A stretch of 64,000 nt of DNA from Marinimicrobium agarilyticum DSM 16975. Lineage in GTDB: Bacteria > Pseudomonadota > Gammaproteobacteria > Pseudomonadales > Cellvibrionaceae. Numbering within the stretch: position 1 is the first letter of the stretch; each line of letters opens with the position of its first letter. Location of the stretch: contig NZ_AUHU01000003.1 in the NCBI RefSeq assembly GCF_000423345.1, positions 372,001 through 436,000 of the forward strand, read 5' to 3'. Below, piece by piece: positions 16,970 through 27,201 of the stretch. Position numbers and translations under genes: made by a program. Below the pieces are notes generated by a model. It made no database searches, had not been told where the DNA came from, and was given only the letters and a program-made list of their open reading frames with translations.

Positions 16970-17039
16970 CTCTCCAAAGCTTGAGGTTTGGGGCCAGTAG
17001 GCATCCAAAACGAGCGCCGTTCCGCTCGGGGCGGAGCGG

Positions 17040-19064
17040 CTACTGCTCCGCCAGCGCCGTGCCCTTCCCCAGGTGTTGTTCCAGAAATCGCTCCAGTGCC
17101 CCGAGCGTGGCCAGCCGATCATCGTTGTGACTCAAGTAGTGGTTGGCCCCCTCCAGCTCGATATATTCAAATGATGCCTCAGCCCGCTCAAGAGCTTCGG
17201 CCATGTCCTGGCTTTGGCTGACGCGAACTTGTTCGTCCTGTGCGCCATGCACCAGCATTACCGGTATTGTAATGTCCGAGGCGAGGTTCACCGGCGAAAT
17301 GGCGCTGAGTTGCTCGCGGTCGTCGCCGATCTGCAAATCCACAATATCGGTTTTGGAGTAACGGCTGCTGTAGCGCCGAACCAGTGCCGGAACGTCACTG
17401 ACGCCGGCGAAGCTGAAGGCGCAGCGATAGAAGTCCGGTGTTTTCGCTGCTCCCATCAGGGCCGCATAACCGCCGTAACTACCGCCCACGATACAGATTT
17501 TTTCCGGGTCGGCGATGCCATCTTCGATCATTTTCAATGCGCCGTCCTGAACGTCATCCTGCATTTCCTCGCCCCAGTTTTTCAGGCCCGCCTGCATGAA
17601 TGCGACGCCCTTGCCCGAGGAGCCGCGAAAATTCATTTGCAAAACGGCGTAGCCGCGGTTGGCCATCAACTGCGTCCAGTAATTAAAGCCCCGAGTGGTT
17701 TGCGCAATCGGTCCGCCGTGCGGAAATACCACGGCGGGAACTGGCTCACCCGCATAGTCTTCGGGCAGAGTCAGAAAAGCTTCTATTTCCAGGCCGTCGC
17801 GCGCCTTGTAGTTGTACGTTTTTTGGGGCTGCATTTTTTCGGGAGGCAGTTGCTGGTAGCGATACGCGATCGCATCGAGTGTGCCGGCCTCCCGGTCGCC
17901 CAGAAAGTAGGTGCCCGAGTCGGTGTCGCTGGAAGCCAGAACCAGATATTTCTGCTCGTCTTCGCTGAAATCAATGATGTAGTTTGTAGTGTTCGGCAGT
18001 GCGTTATTGATGGCAGCCTGGAAATTTTTATACTCATCCTTCCAGAAAGTAAAACCTTGCCCATTGACGTGGGAAACGCCGATGACTTCGCCGGTTTTAG
18101 AGGAGTAGAGCAGTCTGCCATTAACATCGTTTTCGGGGTCGGCATAGACCAGTTCGCGGCTTACGGGTTCTTCGCTGAGGTCGACTTTGAAGACTGCCCG
18201 CAGCCCCTCGTGGTAAGCGGAAATGTATAGGATGTTGGGATCCTTGCCGAAACCGAGGGGGCGGACGGTGTCTTCTGAGAAGGCTTGGTATTGCCAGAGG
18301 GTGCGCCAATCTTCCTGCTCGTTATCGCGCACTCGCACACCGAATTGTGTCTCGTCACAGGTCTGCGACAGACGTACGCGATGTTGGCGGTCGGTCATCC
18401 AGTGACACACTCCCTTCTCCGGCGGGTGAAAACGGGTGACGTTGCGGTTGTTGAGGTTGACCTTGTAGATCAACGGCTCGATCGAACGGTGGGTGCCAAT
18501 AATGCCGGACACGTGACCGGTCATTTGCATGAGGATGTGCGCTTTGTCCTCGGGAAGCATGTCGATGACATGGTCTTTTCGAAACGGCGGCACGTCGAAT
18601 TGGCTCAGAAAACGGCCCGATAGAGCGGTTTGTACTTTGCCGGTTTTGACGTTGACGACCATCAGCGTGGTTTCCCGGCTGCTGAACTTGAATCCGGCTT
18701 GGGAGTTTACGCGCGCCTCTGGGTACATGGCGCCCACCAATAGGTGTTCATTGTTCGCCCAATGCATCCAGGTAATGACGTATTTTTCGTTTTTGGCGCT
18801 GAGGGGGAAGGTTCTCTCCCCGCTCTCTAGATCGACAATGTTGACGCTGCGCCCGCTCATTTCTTCCAGCTCCACACGAACGGTAGAGGCCAGATGGCGT
18901 CCGTTAGGTGAGAGCGACATGTGCTGCACATCGGGAAGGCTGGCAAACGCTTCCAGAGGCAGGCGCTCGGTGTGAGCGGTAAGAGGGAGGAAACAAAAAA
19001 ACAGGAAAGTGACACATAAATGGCGCACAGAATCGCTCCTTGGTCTGTTGTTATCAGAATGCAC
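17040..19064 (-). CDS. S9-family prolyl oligopeptidase-like peptidase, secreted
   Basis: A 674-residue serine peptidase. An N-terminal hydrophobic segment (HLCVTFLFFCFLPLTAHT) suggests export. A beta-propeller region spans about 35-420, with SLSPNGRHLAST as a blade motif. The C-terminal alpha/beta-hydrolase domain has VVFPHGGP, the nucleophile in IVGGSYGGYAAL, the aspartate in VHGAQDEQVRVSQ and the histidine in EGANHYLS. This is the acylaminoacyl-peptidase/DPP-like layout. Peptide substrate unknown. It precedes a divergent-free gap of 88 bases to the SBP gene upstream on the same strand. Confidence 0.9.
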   Translation of the reverse strand: MHSDNNRPRSDSVRHLCVTFLFFCFLPLTAHTERLPLEAFASLPDVQHMSLSPNGRHLASTVRVELEEMSGRSVNIVDLESGERTFPLSAKNEKYVITWMHWANNEHLLVGAMYPEARVNSQAGFKFSSRETTLMVVNVKTGKVQTALSGRFLSQFDVPPFRKDHVIDMLPEDKAHILMQMTGHVSGIIGTHRSIEPLIYKVNLNNRNVTRFHPPEKGVCHWMTDRQHRVRLSQTCDETQFGVRVRDNEQEDWRTLWQYQAFSEDTVRPLGFGKDPNILYISAYHEGLRAVFKVDLSEEPVSRELVYADPENDVNGRLLYSSKTGEVIGVSHVNGQGFTFWKDEYKNFQAAINNALPNTTNYIIDFSEDEQKYLVLASSDTDSGTYFLGDREAGTLDAIAYRYQQLPPEKMQPQKTYNYKARDGLEIEAFLTLPEDYAGEPVPAVVFPHGGPIAQTTRGFNYWTQLMANRGYAVLQMNFRGSSGKGVAFMQAGLKNWGEEMQDDVQDGALKMIEDGIADPEKICIVGGSYGGYAALMGAAKTPDFYRCAFSFAGVSDVPALVRRYSSRYSKTDIVDLQIGDDREQLSAISPVNLASDITIPVMLVHGAQDEQVRVSQSQDMAEALERAEASFEYIELEGANHYLSHNDDRLATLGALERFLEQHLGKGTALAEQ

Positions 19065-19152
19065 CGACTTCTTCTCCTTGATCGGATCCGGCGCTTATGG
19101 TTAGGCTAACTTTAAGGTCATGGCCTGTCAAGGTCTGGGCGGTCGCTCGACA

Positions 19153-20073
19153 TTAGTCGCATAAATTGTCGGGCCAGGGATTGAGCCAGTACTCCGACCG
19201 GCCAAGGGCGGTTTTATCTCGATGGTAGGGGTGGCACAAGTAAATGAGTTGTCGGTCCTGGAGGTGCAGCTGTTCGAACACCCCCTTGATTAACGGATGT
19301 TGGTAAAAGTAGCGATCAAAACTGCCATCCTCTTTGGCCCGGTGCAATCCTTGCTCAATACGCTCGGCGAGTTCCGCTTCGCGGGGGTTAACGTAAAAAT
19401 AGACCGGCCAGGGGTAAACAATGGCCATTGAGGACTCAACAACCAGCCCTTCGGTGTTGAAGGTTTGCCGTTCGCTGAGCACCTCTTGGGCGCCTCTAGG
19501 GAAATAGTCGAAGCGTTCCGCGCGCAACATGCGAAAGAGCGCTTCGTATTTATCGGCGGTCACGACGGGAAGGCCGCTGGCGCGAAGGACCTCTACATCT
19601 GGCCATCCCGCCCCTTGTCCCGCGGTGAAGGCGCTAAGCTCTGCAATGTTTTCAATCTCAGCGAAAGCCGCTTTATCCTCTTCCCGGATGAAGGCAATTC
19701 GATAACCCATCAGACCTTTCAGCAATGGAAAGCGCACGGCGAGAAACCGGCGGTCTCGCTCCGGCATGGCGGTGGCGTCGATAACATCGATGTGCTCGCC
19801 CTTTTCCAGGTCCAGGTACAGACGCGCTTGAGGCGTGGGGTGTTCGCTGATTCGTACCTCGCAGGGGTGGTAGTCCGCTTCGGTTTTATCCAGTGCGAGC
19901 TGCAGCAGGCCTGAGAAGTACTGGCGGTGGTCGTGACGAATTTCCTGACGTAGCGGCAGGAGGATAGTGGCGATTTGCTCGCCCGCTTCGGGTTTACAGG
20001 CCCGCGCGACAGTTTCGGCGCTAATCAGCCAGGCGCCAGCCAATAACAGGAAGAGGTACCAAGGGCGAGTCAT
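19153..20073 (-). CDS. Periplasmic solute-binding-like protein (SBP_bac_3 type)
   Basis: A 306-residue secreted protein with a signal peptide (LFLLLAGAWLISAETVARA). It has the features of extracellular amino-acid-binding-like domains: IDVIDATAMPERDRRFLAVRFPL, LMGYRIAFIREED, and KYEALFRMLRAERFDYFPRG followed by a C-terminal LHRAKEDGSFDRYFYQH. Many orphan proteins of this kind in marine gammaproteobacteria have no transport partners, and none is next to it here. It ends up immediately downstream of ubiB (10-base gap) and may share that transcript. Ligand unknown. Confidence 0.8.
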   Translation of the reverse strand: MTRPWYLFLLLAGAWLISAETVARACKPEAGEQIATILLPLRQEIRHDHRQYFSGLLQLALDKTEADYHPCEVRISEHPTPQARLYLDLEKGEHIDVIDATAMPERDRRFLAVRFPLLKGLMGYRIAFIREEDKAAFAEIENIAELSAFTAGQGAGWPDVEVLRASGLPVVTADKYEALFRMLRAERFDYFPRGAQEVLSERQTFNTEGLVVESSMAIVYPWPVYFYVNPREAELAERIEQGLHRAKEDGSFDRYFYQHPLIKGVFEQLHLQDRQLIYLCHPYHRDKTALGRSEYWLNPWPDNLCD

Positions 20074-20082
20074 ATCATTTCA

Positions 20083-21747
20083 TCACCGACGCAATATCAG
20101 AACCGCTAACCCCAAAGATAGCAGAGCCCAGCTCTCTGCAGGGATCTGATCCCAATCGAGTCGGTGCGCCCAGGCAGCGAGTTGCCCGCCAAGATGGGGC
20201 CAGGCGGTGAGGCCGGCGCCGATCAGTGCCAGGGCGCCGATCACACTCCGGCGTTGGGACCGGCGGCGGAGTTGCTGCTGTCGCTCCATTTCCGCGGTCT
20301 GGGCTTCGAGTTGGGTGGCCACCTGCCCCAGGTTCTGCATCTGTTGCAGGCTGCCGAATACCAGTTCGGGTACCTGGGGAAACTTTTCCAGCCACTCCGG
20401 GGCGTAGCGTTGGAATTGCTTCCAAAGGGCCTTGGGATTGAAACGATCCTTGAGCCAGCGTTCCAGAAACGGGTGGGCAGTGACCCAGAGATCCAGGTCC
20501 GGATAAAGCTGTCGGCCCAGCCCTTCGATGTTGAGTAGTGTTTTCTGCAGCAACACCAGTTGCGGCTGGACTTCCATATCGAACCGGCGAGCGGTGCGAA
20601 ACAGACTCATCAGCAAATGCCCGAAAGAAATGTCTTTCAGAGGCTTTTCAAAAATCGGCTCGCACACGGTACGTACTGCTGCTTCCAGTTCTTCGACCCG
20701 GGTCCCTTCGGGTACCCAACCGCTCTGCACGTGCAGCTCGGCCACCTGGCGGTAGTCGCGCCGGAACATGGCAAGAAGGTTGCGGGCGAGGTAGTACTGA
20801 TCTTCCCGGGTCAGTGACCCGACAATTGCCATGTCCACCGCGATGTATTTCGGGTATTCCGGGTTTTCGGTGGCGACAAAAATATTTCCCGGGTGCATGT
20901 CGGCGTGAAAAAAATTGTGCTCGAATACCTGCTTGAAGAAAATTTCCACACCGCGTTCGGCCAGGGCTTTCATGTCCGTGCCCTGGGCTTTGAGCTCATC
21001 GATGTGGGTGACGGGGATGCCGTGAATCCGTTCCATTACCAGAACATTGTTGCGGGTATAGTCCCAATAGATTTCGGGCACATAGAGCAGTGGCGAGTCA
21101 ATAAAGTTGCGGCGTAGTTGCGAGGCGTTGGCGGCCTCACGTTGCAAATCGAGCTCGTCAAAAATCGTGCTGCGGTAATCTTGGACCACATCAATGGGGT
21201 GAAGGCGCTTGCCGTCTATGCTGTAACGTTCGACCAGTCGGGCGATCATCATCAGCAGGCGCACGTCCTGCTCGATAACCCGCTCAATGCCGGGGCGCAC
21301 AATCTTGATCACAACTCGAGTGCCGTCGTGCAGGGTGGCGCCGTGAACCTGGGCGACTGAGGCCGAGGCCAGCGGCTCCTGTTCGTAGCTGGCGAAGATG
21401 TTTTCCACCGTTTCCCCCAGACCGCGCTCCACCAACTGGCGGAAGTGATCTTTATCGAACGGGGGGACTTTATCCTGAAGCCGGTTCAGATCGTCCATCA
21501 TGTCCACCGGCACCAAGTCCGGCCGGGTCGACAGCAATTGGCCGAACTTGATGAAAATGGGGCCCAGGTCTTCCAGCGCCCGGCGCAGCCGTTCGCCCCG
21601 GCTCATTTTTCCGGCCGGACGGAGTTTGCACGGCAGTAGCAACAGGCGCACGTAAAAGGGAAGCTCGCCCGGCGGGAACAGCAAGTCGAGGCGGTAGCGC
21701 CAGATAACAAAACCGATGGTAATCAGACGACGCAGAACGACAAACAC
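20083..21747 (-). CDS. ubiB: Ubiquinone biosynthesis atypical kinase UbiB
   Basis: ABC1/ADCK-type protein needed for ubiquinone synthesis, with ATPase activity. The 554-residue length is typical. The family KxGQ motif is [17 protein letters not shown] (about 90). [16 protein letters not shown], the kinase-like [10 protein letters not shown] and the metal-binding VDMAIVGSL follow. Two C-terminal transmembrane helices anchor it in the inner membrane ([15 protein letters not shown] and the last 20 residues). It is third in ubiE-ubiJ-ubiB, beginning 2 bases after ubiJ. Confidence 0.96.
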   Translation of the reverse strand: MFVVLRRLITIGFVIWRYRLDLLFPPGELPFYVRLLLLPCKLRPAGKMSRGERLRRALEDLGPIFIKFGQLLSTRPDLVPVDMMDDLNRLQDKVPPFDKDHFRQLVERGLGETVENIFASYEQEPLASASVAQVHGATLHDGTRVVIKIVRPGIERVIEQDVRLLMMIARLVERYSIDGKRLHPIDVVQDYRSTIFDELDLQREAANASQLRRNFIDSPLLYVPEIYWDYTRNNVLVMERIHGIPVTHIDELKAQGTDMKALAERGVEIFFKQVFEHNFFHADMHPGNIFVATENPEYPKYIAVDMAIVGSLTREDQYYLARNLLAMFRRDYRQVAELHVQSGWVPEGTRVEELEAAVRTVCEPIFEKPLKDISFGHLLMSLFRTARRFDMEVQPQLVLLQKTLLNIEGLGRQLYPDLDLWVTAHPFLERWLKDRFNPKALWKQFQRYAPEWLEKFPQVPELVFGSLQQMQNLGQVATQLEAQTAEMERQQQLRRRSQRRSVIGALALIGAGLTAWPHLGGQLAAWAHRLDWDQIPAESWALLSLGLAVLILRR

Positions 21748-21749
21748 GG

Positions 21750-22382
21750 TTATTCCTTAGGGTGACGGTGGGCGGTGAGCCGGGCGCGCAAATGCGCCAG
21801 GCGGGCCTGGGCACGGTCGACATCCAGCGCCAGCTCATCCACGGCTTCGTAAAAGTGGTTCAACTCTGCGGGACCGACCAACACGGCCGCTTCCTGGGTG
21901 AGGAATTCGCCCAACAGGCGACGGGCTTCCGCCTCTCTTGCTTTGAGCCAGTGTCCGCCGGTGCGCAGCCATTCGGCGCCCTGGTGACCGGCGACGTCCC
22001 CGAGGCGTTCGCTCAGCGCCTCTTCCCAGTCAATGTCCAACTCCCGGGTAATACGCTGCAGTTCCTGAACCAGATGGGTGCTGCCCTCAAGCTGTATACC
22101 CGAGCCGGCCAGGGTGGTCTGTGCGCCGCGCGCCAGACCGATAAAATCCTGAAGCCGCCCGGTGAGACGGCTCTGAACATCGCCCTCCCAGTGGCGGCTC
22201 AGGCGCAGGCCCTCGGCGCAGGGGTGAACGTACAGAGTCCACTCCGGCTGAGTGAACTGTAGCGCCAGTACCTGCCCGTCCAGCTTTGCCAGGGCCAGCC
22301 GGCTCGCGGGGTCGTATTGCAGTGCTCTCTGGATGGCCGCTTCGGCGGCGCTCAACGCCGCCATGGTCGCCGTCGTTGTCAT
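21750..22382 (-). CDS. ubiJ: Ubiquinone biosynthesis accessory factor UbiJ
   Basis: SCP2-domain protein that binds lipid intermediates and scaffolds the soluble Ubi complex. A 210-residue protein with an SCP2-like N-terminal domain ([34 protein letters not shown]). A C-terminal coiled region ([38 protein letters not shown]) follows. The start at 22382 directly follows the ubiE stop (one base between) and gives the expected length; the frame is open a little further upstream inside ubiE. Identification depends on both sequence and position between ubiE and ubiB. Confidence 0.93.
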   Translation of the reverse strand: MTTTATMAALSAAEAAIQRALQYDPASRLALAKLDGQVLALQFTQPEWTLYVHPCAEGLRLSRHWEGDVQSRLTGRLQDFIGLARGAQTTLAGSGIQLEGSTHLVQELQRITRELDIDWEEALSERLGDVAGHQGAEWLRTGGHWLKAREAEARRLLGEFLTQEAAVLVGPAELNHFYEAVDELALDVDRAQARLAHLRARLTAHRHPKE

Positions 22383-22383
22383 A

Positions 22384-23133
22384 TCAGGGTTTGATGCCTT
22401 TGTGCAGCGCGACCACACCACCGGTCATGTTGTGGTATTCGGTGTTTACAAAGCCGGCGTTATCCATCATCGCCTTCAGTGTCTCCTGATCGGGGTGCAT
22501 GCGGATGGATTCGGCCAGGTAGCGATAACTGTCCGCATCGTTGGCGACCACTTTGCCCATAAACGGCAACAGCTTGAAAGAGTAGGCGTCGTAAGCCTTC
22601 TCCAGCAGCGGGTTGTTGGGCTTGGAAAACTCCAGTACCAACAGTCGACCGCCGGGCTTGAGTACCCGGAGCATGGACGCCAGCGCCAGGTCCTTGTCCG
22701 TGACATTGCGCAGGCCGAAGGCGATGGTAATGCAGTCAAAGGTGTTGTCGGGAAAGGGCAGGTACTGGGCGTCAGCCTGGGCGTACTGCAGGTTGCCGGC
22801 CACGCCCCGGTCGGTCAGCCGGTCGCGGCCGACATTGAGCATGGACTCGTTGATATCCGCCAGTACCACCAGCCCGTCATCGCCCACGCGGCGGGCGAAG
22901 GCGTAGCTCAGGTCACCCGTGCCGCCAGCGATATCCAGGACCTTCTGGCCCGCGCGCACACCGGCCAGTTCGATGGTGAAGCGTTTCCACAACCGGTGAA
23001 CGCCGCCGGACATCAGGTCGTTCATCACATCGTAGCGGGCCGCCACCGAGTGAAACACATCGGCCACGCGCCCGGCTTTCTCCTCCACGGCCACCTGCTC
23101 GTAGCCAAAATCGGTGGTTTTTCTGTCGCTCAT
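22384..23133 (-). CDS. ubiE: Ubiquinone/menaquinone methyltransferase UbiE
   Basis: SAM-dependent C-methyltransferase in ubiquinone (and menaquinone) synthesis. The 249-residue protein matches E. coli UbiE. It shows [20 protein letters not shown], the SAM-binding [27 protein letters not shown] and LVLEFSKP. Start [14 protein letters not shown] aligns with the family. An in-frame ATG 15 codons earlier would add residues the family lacks. First gene of ubiEJB. Confidence 0.96.
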   Translation of the reverse strand: MSDRKTTDFGYEQVAVEEKAGRVADVFHSVAARYDVMNDLMSGGVHRLWKRFTIELAGVRAGQKVLDIAGGTGDLSYAFARRVGDDGLVVLADINESMLNVGRDRLTDRGVAGNLQYAQADAQYLPFPDNTFDCITIAFGLRNVTDKDLALASMLRVLKPGGRLLVLEFSKPNNPLLEKAYDAYSFKLLPFMGKVVANDADSYRYLAESIRMHPDQETLKAMMDNAGFVNTEYHNMTGGVVALHKGIKP

Positions 23134-23218
23134 GGGGATGTCCGTTCGGGGTCCGTTTATAAAGGGCTCATTGTACACGCTAAACCGGCCGCGGGTGATG
23201 GTTCGGCGCGTCTGCCAT

Positions 23219-24526
23219 TCAAGGACGGGGCTGCAGTTTCAGCACCTGCTGATCCTGGTCCACCTCAAAGCGGAAGTTGCGCAAGACGTTCATTCCCAGC
23301 AGTCCGTCGATATTGCCGGGAGTGTTGAAGTCGAGCACCGCGATGGCCACATCAGTCAGTTGATGCTTCCCCAGTTGCAGACTGTCCACCCGGTAGACCA
23401 TGCCGCTGGAGGTGCCGCCCGCGGTATTGAACAACTGTGGTCCGAGTTCGGTAAAGCGGGCCGACGCACTGACCCGGTCAAACGCCTGTTGCGAGAGGGT
23501 GGTGATGCTGGCGCCGGTGTCGATCACCAGGCGAACGTCCTGTCGACCATCCAGTGTGAGGGGCAGGGCGTAATGGCTGCCGATGGCGTCCAGGGGAATG
23601 CTGCCCACCGGTGGGGGTGGTCGGCGCTCGGCTTGAGTGGGCGCGGTGTTGTTGTTCAACAGCGCCGAGGCCTGGGCGCCCACGCTCGGGTGACCGGCCA
23701 AACGCTCCAGTAGGTTCCGCCCCGCGACGGGTTCGCCATGGGTCAGATACAACTGCCCGAGGCGCAACAGCTCCGGCGGTTGGCTCAAATCGAGTTGTTC
23801 CAGGGTTTCGTAGAAGCTGATCAGCGTCTGCCAGCGCTGCTCGGAGACCAATTGTTGGTCCATGGCGTGGACGAACTGGTCGAACGCCTGGTTCACCAGG
23901 GAGCGCTGACTCGGCTGGGCCTCGGTGTAGGAAAACGCCAGTTGGAAGGTGCGGGCCGCTTCCGCCCAATAGCCGGATTGCTGTTGGTGGCGGGAGAGTA
24001 GCGTCAGCACGGCGATGTCGTCGTAATGAACGGAGAGAAAGCCCTCGACCAGTTGGGTGAGGGCGAGGTCGTCGCCGGAGCGGAGATAGCCTTCGAGGTA
24101 TTCCAGAATGATCTGTCGCAACCGCCCAGCGGATGCCAGGTCCTGGCGTTCAACGTTCTGGTAAAGGTCGATGGCCGCGCCGAACGCCCGGTTTTCAAGG
24201 CGATCCCTCAAGATGGTTTCCCAGTCAGTTGTTTCTCTTTGAGGGGCGTCCTCGACGGGGGCGCTTTCCGCGAGCGGGTGACTCGGCACGTCGGTGGTAT
24301 GCGATGGCGTCTCATTTTTCGGGCGGACATTGTCATTCAGGGGTATCGCCCGCCGCTCGGGGGTCGATGCGTGGCCTTCGGGGCTGGCCGGACCTTCTTG
24401 GGCCATCGTCGGCGGCGCGTCGTTCCGGCCGAGGTCGGAAGCACCGCGCAGCCACCAGCCGGTGCCCAGCCCGAGCGCCAGGAACAGCGCCGCAAACAGC
24501 AATGAGCGCAGGGGAGTGGAGAACAT
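23219..24526 (-). CDS. Membrane-anchored clan AA aspartic protease (retropepsin-like)
   Basis: A 435-residue protein with an N-terminal transmembrane anchor (about 8-27, [18 protein letters not shown]). A Pro/Glu-rich linker follows, then a helical, TPR-like middle (about 110-290), and a C-terminal retropepsin-like domain. The single active-site motif is [13 protein letters not shown], with the distal [19 protein letters not shown] closing the domain. One DTG means it would act as a dimer, as for the TIGR02281/SpoIVB-like clan AA proteins. The active domain is predicted periplasmic. Substrate unknown. It is separated by a 120-base Fur-box region from the divergent response regulator gene. Confidence 0.82.
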   Translation of the reverse strand: MFSTPLRSLLFAALFLALGLGTGWWLRGASDLGRNDAPPTMAQEGPASPEGHASTPERRAIPLNDNVRPKNETPSHTTDVPSHPLAESAPVEDAPQRETTDWETILRDRLENRAFGAAIDLYQNVERQDLASAGRLRQIILEYLEGYLRSGDDLALTQLVEGFLSVHYDDIAVLTLLSRHQQQSGYWAEAARTFQLAFSYTEAQPSQRSLVNQAFDQFVHAMDQQLVSEQRWQTLISFYETLEQLDLSQPPELLRLGQLYLTHGEPVAGRNLLERLAGHPSVGAQASALLNNNTAPTQAERRPPPPVGSIPLDAIGSHYALPLTLDGRQDVRLVIDTGASITTLSQQAFDRVSASARFTELGPQLFNTAGGTSSGMVYRVDSLQLGKHQLTDVAIAVLDFNTPGNIDGLLGMNVLRNFRFEVDQDQQVLKLQPRP

Positions 24527-24605
24527 GCCGAGGGCCTGTGAGTGAGTGTGGTGTAAAGGTTACCGCAAAAATGTGATGGGCTTCTATTGTGATTTTTATA
24601 ATAAT

Positions 24606-24624
24606 GAGTATGATTATCATTAAG
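24606..24624. promoter_or_regulatory. Fur-like box upstream of the iron locus
   Basis: GAGTAT GATTAT CATTAAG matches the 19-base Fur consensus (GATAAT GATAAT CATTATC) at 14 positions. It lies 26 bases before the response-regulator ATG, in a run of A/T-rich bases that stands out locally. Binding is inferred, not shown. Confidence 0.65.
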
Positions 24625-24649
24625 GATCTCAAAAACAATTGGAGGCGAT

Positions 24650-25411
24650 ATGGAACCAACTCCCGAAGGCTTGCCCGCGGCGCGGGCTCTGTGGGTAGGG
24701 CGTGACGATGACTTGCATGCGGTGGTGCGGGCCCGGTTCCGAACGGAGGGATGGTCCATTGCCAGCTGTCGGGCCGGTCAGGAAGCTTGCGACTGCGTTC
24801 TGCGAGCGGATATGGACATCCTGATTGTGGACGCCGATGCGCCCGGGCTTAACCCCTGGAGCCTACTGGCGGAGTTGCGGCAGTGGCAAAGCACGCCGGT
24901 AATCCTGTTGGCCCGCGACAGCAATCTGTGTGTGGATGCCTTTCGCCGGGGAGCGGATGACTTCCTGACCAAACCGGTGAACCCGGCGGAGCTCCTGGTG
25001 CGCAGTGAAGCGCTGTTGCGCCGCCTCAATGGGGCGACGGCAATGGATGCCGCCAACGACACCTTGACCTTAGGGCCCCTGATGCTCAGTCGGTCCGACC
25101 GAACGGTCCGCTACGACGAGCGCGCCCTCCGGCTGACGGCGATTCAGTTCAAACTGCTGTGGAGTCTCGCCCGCCATCACAACAGCCTGTTACACAAGGC
25201 CGACCTTCACCGTTGGGTGCTCAATAAATCCTATTGCCGCGACGATCGCAGCATTGATATGCACCTGAGCCGGATTCGCAAAAAGCTGATGATCGCCGGT
25301 ATGCCCGCCGACGCGATCCAGACCGTCCGGGGTCATGGCTACCGCCTGTCGCTTCTACCTCCCGCCGGGGAGCTGATGCCCCGTGTTGAACGTCGCTCGG
25401 CCTGCCCGTAA
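24650..25411 (+). CDS. OmpR-type response regulator with an atypical receiver domain
   Basis: A 253-residue DNA-binding regulator. The receiver (about 15-130) keeps the phosphoacceptor-like aspartate in ILIVDADAPG and the lysine in DDFLTKPVNP. At the end of strand 1, however, it reads LWVGRDDDL where acidic residues normally follow the V, and the usual LTA is LLARDS. The winged helix (about 150-245) is intact: LRLTAIQFKLLWSLARHHNSLLHKADL and DRSIDMHLSRIRKKL...TVRGHGYRLS. No histidine kinase is adjacent. A Fur-like box precedes it and iron genes follow, so it may regulate the siderophore locus (inference). Confidence 0.8.
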   Translation: MEPTPEGLPAARALWVGRDDDLHAVVRARFRTEGWSIASCRAGQEACDCVLRADMDILIVDADAPGLNPWSLLAELRQWQSTPVILLARDSNLCVDAFRRGADDFLTKPVNPAELLVRSEALLRRLNGATAMDAANDTLTLGPLMLSRSDRTVRYDERALRLTAIQFKLLWSLARHHNSLLHKADLHRWVLNKSYCRDDRSIDMHLSRIRKKLMIAGMPADAIQTVRGHGYRLSLLPPAGELMPRVERRSACP

Positions 25412-25447
25412 ACCGTTTTGACTGTTGACCCTCTCAAGGAGCCTGTT

Positions 25448-25747
25448 TTGAGCACAGACATTCTGACCTCCCGGGCGCAGGTTTACCTCGACTCGCCCGC
25501 TCGAACCCTGCACCGCCTGTGTAAGCATTTCAGCCATAAAGTCAGTGCGCGCTGGGACGACGCCCGGGGCGAGGTGGATTTTGGTATCGGCCGCTGTGAA
25601 TTGCGGGCGGAAGACCAGGTACTTCACTGCCTGTGTCACTCGCAGGCGCCCGCCGATCTGCGTGATATAGAAGACACTATCGAGCGCCACCTCGGCCCCA
25701 TGAGTGGGCAGCCCAAGAACCCGCCGGCGGTTCGCTGGGAGCGATGA
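25448..25747 (+). CDS. DUF2218 family protein
   Basis: A 99-residue protein with the DUF2218 pattern: LCKHFSHKVSARWDDARGEVDFGIGRCELRAED followed by a short alpha/beta tail (LRDIEDTIERHLG), seen here in segments. DUF2218 members are often found in siderophore loci; their role is unknown. TTG 25448 is chosen because AAGGAG lies six bases upstream and the family begins at this position. The stop codon overlaps the MATE start (ATGA), so translation is probably coupled. Confidence 0.82.
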   Translation: MSTDILTSRAQVYLDSPARTLHRLCKHFSHKVSARWDDARGEVDFGIGRCELRAEDQVLHCLCHSQAPADLRDIEDTIERHLGPMSGQPKNPPAVRWER

Positions 25748-27093
25748 CGCTTCAGAGCAGTGCCGCGCTCGAGGCGCCCGCATTTCCTACGTTTCTTCGC
25801 TATGTTGGCGCCTCCGTGGCGGGGCTGCTGGCACTCACCGGTGCGGCGCTGGTGGATGGCATCCTGGTGGGAAGGTATCTTGGGGCGGAGGCGCTTGCTG
25901 CGGTAAACCTGTTGATCCCCCTCTGGACCCTGTTGTTCGGCCTGGTGTTGATGCTGGCCATCGGGGGCAGTGTGGTGGCGGGGCGTTATCTGGGGGCTCG
26001 CCGGCCGAGCGCGGCCAGCCGGGTGTTTTCCGGTTGTCTGTGGGGAGCGGGCCTGACCGGCGTTGTCCTGACGGTGCTATGCACGATAGGGCGTGGGCCG
26101 ATCTTGCACCTGCTGGCGGTGCCGGAGGATCTGAGGCTGTTGATCCGGCCGTATTATCACATCGTCTTGCTCGGCTTGGTGCCCCAGTATCTGGCGGTAG
26201 TGCTCTATTACTTTTTACGCACGGCCGGTCAGCCGCAACAGGCCAGTCGGGCGCTCGTGCTGGGGGCACTGGTCAATATCCTGTTGGATGTCTGGCTGCT
26301 GGCGCTCTTGCGTTGGGATATTCGAGCCGCCGCCCTGGCCACCATCGCCGCGCAACTGACGCAGTGTCTGCTGCTGTTCTACCTCTTTCACCGCTCTTCC
26401 CACCCGCTTCGGTGGACAAGGGTCCGCGCGAGTGTCCGGCGCTTGTGGCAGTTTTGCGGCAACGGCCTGTCCGAGTTTGTGAACGAGGTGTCGGCCGGTC
26501 TCGTGCTGTTGGCCATTCATTGGTTGTTGAGCCGCCACTATGGCATTGCCGGGGTCGCGGGCTTCGCGTTGATTCACTACGGGCTGCTGCTCAATATCAT
26601 GCTGGCCTGTGCCATTGCCGAAGTGGTGCATGTGCTGGTCAGTCAGAACCGCGGCGCCGGCCAGTGGCCCCGGGCTCATCGCTTTTTCCGGTTCGGAATG
26701 GTGATGGCGCTGAGTTCGGGCATGGTGCTGTGGGGGGCGATCCAATGGGGCAGTGATCCCCTGAGTCGCTGGTTTTTTGCCGACGCCCAACTGGCGGTGG
26801 CCCAGTACGCCCGGGAATTCTGGTCGGTGATCGGCCTGGTGTTCTGGCTGACCGGCGCGAATCTGGTGTTCTCCGCCTGGTTTACCGGGTTGCAGCAGCC
26901 TGGACGCTCGGCGCTGATTGCCCTGTCCCGCAGTCTGCTGTTGCCGCTTCTGTTTTTGATGGTATTGAGCGTGCAACCCGGAGTCTCTTTTCTCTGGGCG
27001 CTGCCGCTGGCGGAAGCCTTTACCCTCGTCCTGGCATTGGCCATGAAGGTGCGTCAATCCTCATTCTGGCGCTCAGAATTGGCTGTTGAATGA
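25744..27093 (+). CDS. MATE-family efflux transporter, probable siderophore exporter
   Basis: A 449-residue inner-membrane protein with about 12 hydrophobic helices and the MATE pattern: FLRYVGASVAGLLALTGAALVDGILVGRYLG, AVNLLIPLW, and a second-half LVFSAWFTGLQQPG. The mid-protein ALVNILLDVWLL is the usual loop/helix 6 motif. Cation-coupled export is the family's role. Position between the Fur-controlled regulator and the petrobactin genes makes petrobactin or its precursors the likely substrate (inference). It overlaps DUF2218 by 4 bases. Confidence 0.85.
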   Translation: MTLQSSAALEAPAFPTFLRYVGASVAGLLALTGAALVDGILVGRYLGAEALAAVNLLIPLWTLLFGLVLMLAIGGSVVAGRYLGARRPSAASRVFSGCLWGAGLTGVVLTVLCTIGRGPILHLLAVPEDLRLLIRPYYHIVLLGLVPQYLAVVLYYFLRTAGQPQQASRALVLGALVNILLDVWLLALLRWDIRAAALATIAAQLTQCLLLFYLFHRSSHPLRWTRVRASVRRLWQFCGNGLSEFVNEVSAGLVLLAIHWLLSRHYGIAGVAGFALIHYGLLLNIMLACAIAEVVHVLVSQNRGAGQWPRAHRFFRFGMVMALSSGMVLWGAIQWGSDPLSRWFFADAQLAVAQYAREFWSVIGLVFWLTGANLVFSAWFTGLQQPGRSALIALSRSLLLPLLFLMVLSVQPGVSFLWALPLAEAFTLVLALAMKVRQSSFWRSELAVE

Positions 27094-27129
27094 TTGCCGT
27101 GCCAGGAAGTGTAACAATCGTAAAATCAA

Positions 27130-27157
27130 ATGACATTGAGAACCATTCTCATATAAT
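27130..27157 (+). promoter_or_regulatory. asb operon promoter with overlapping Fur box
   Basis: ATGACA (27130-27135), 16-base spacer, TATAAT (27152-27157). A Fur box (27132-27150, GACATT GAGAAC CATTCTC, 14 of 19 to consensus) covers the space between them, the position expected for iron repression. It lies 45 bases upstream of asbA. Confidence 0.78.
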
Positions 27158-27201
27158 CGGTCGCACATCCTCCTCACAGGCATCGTTACGAGGAACCTGC
27201 T

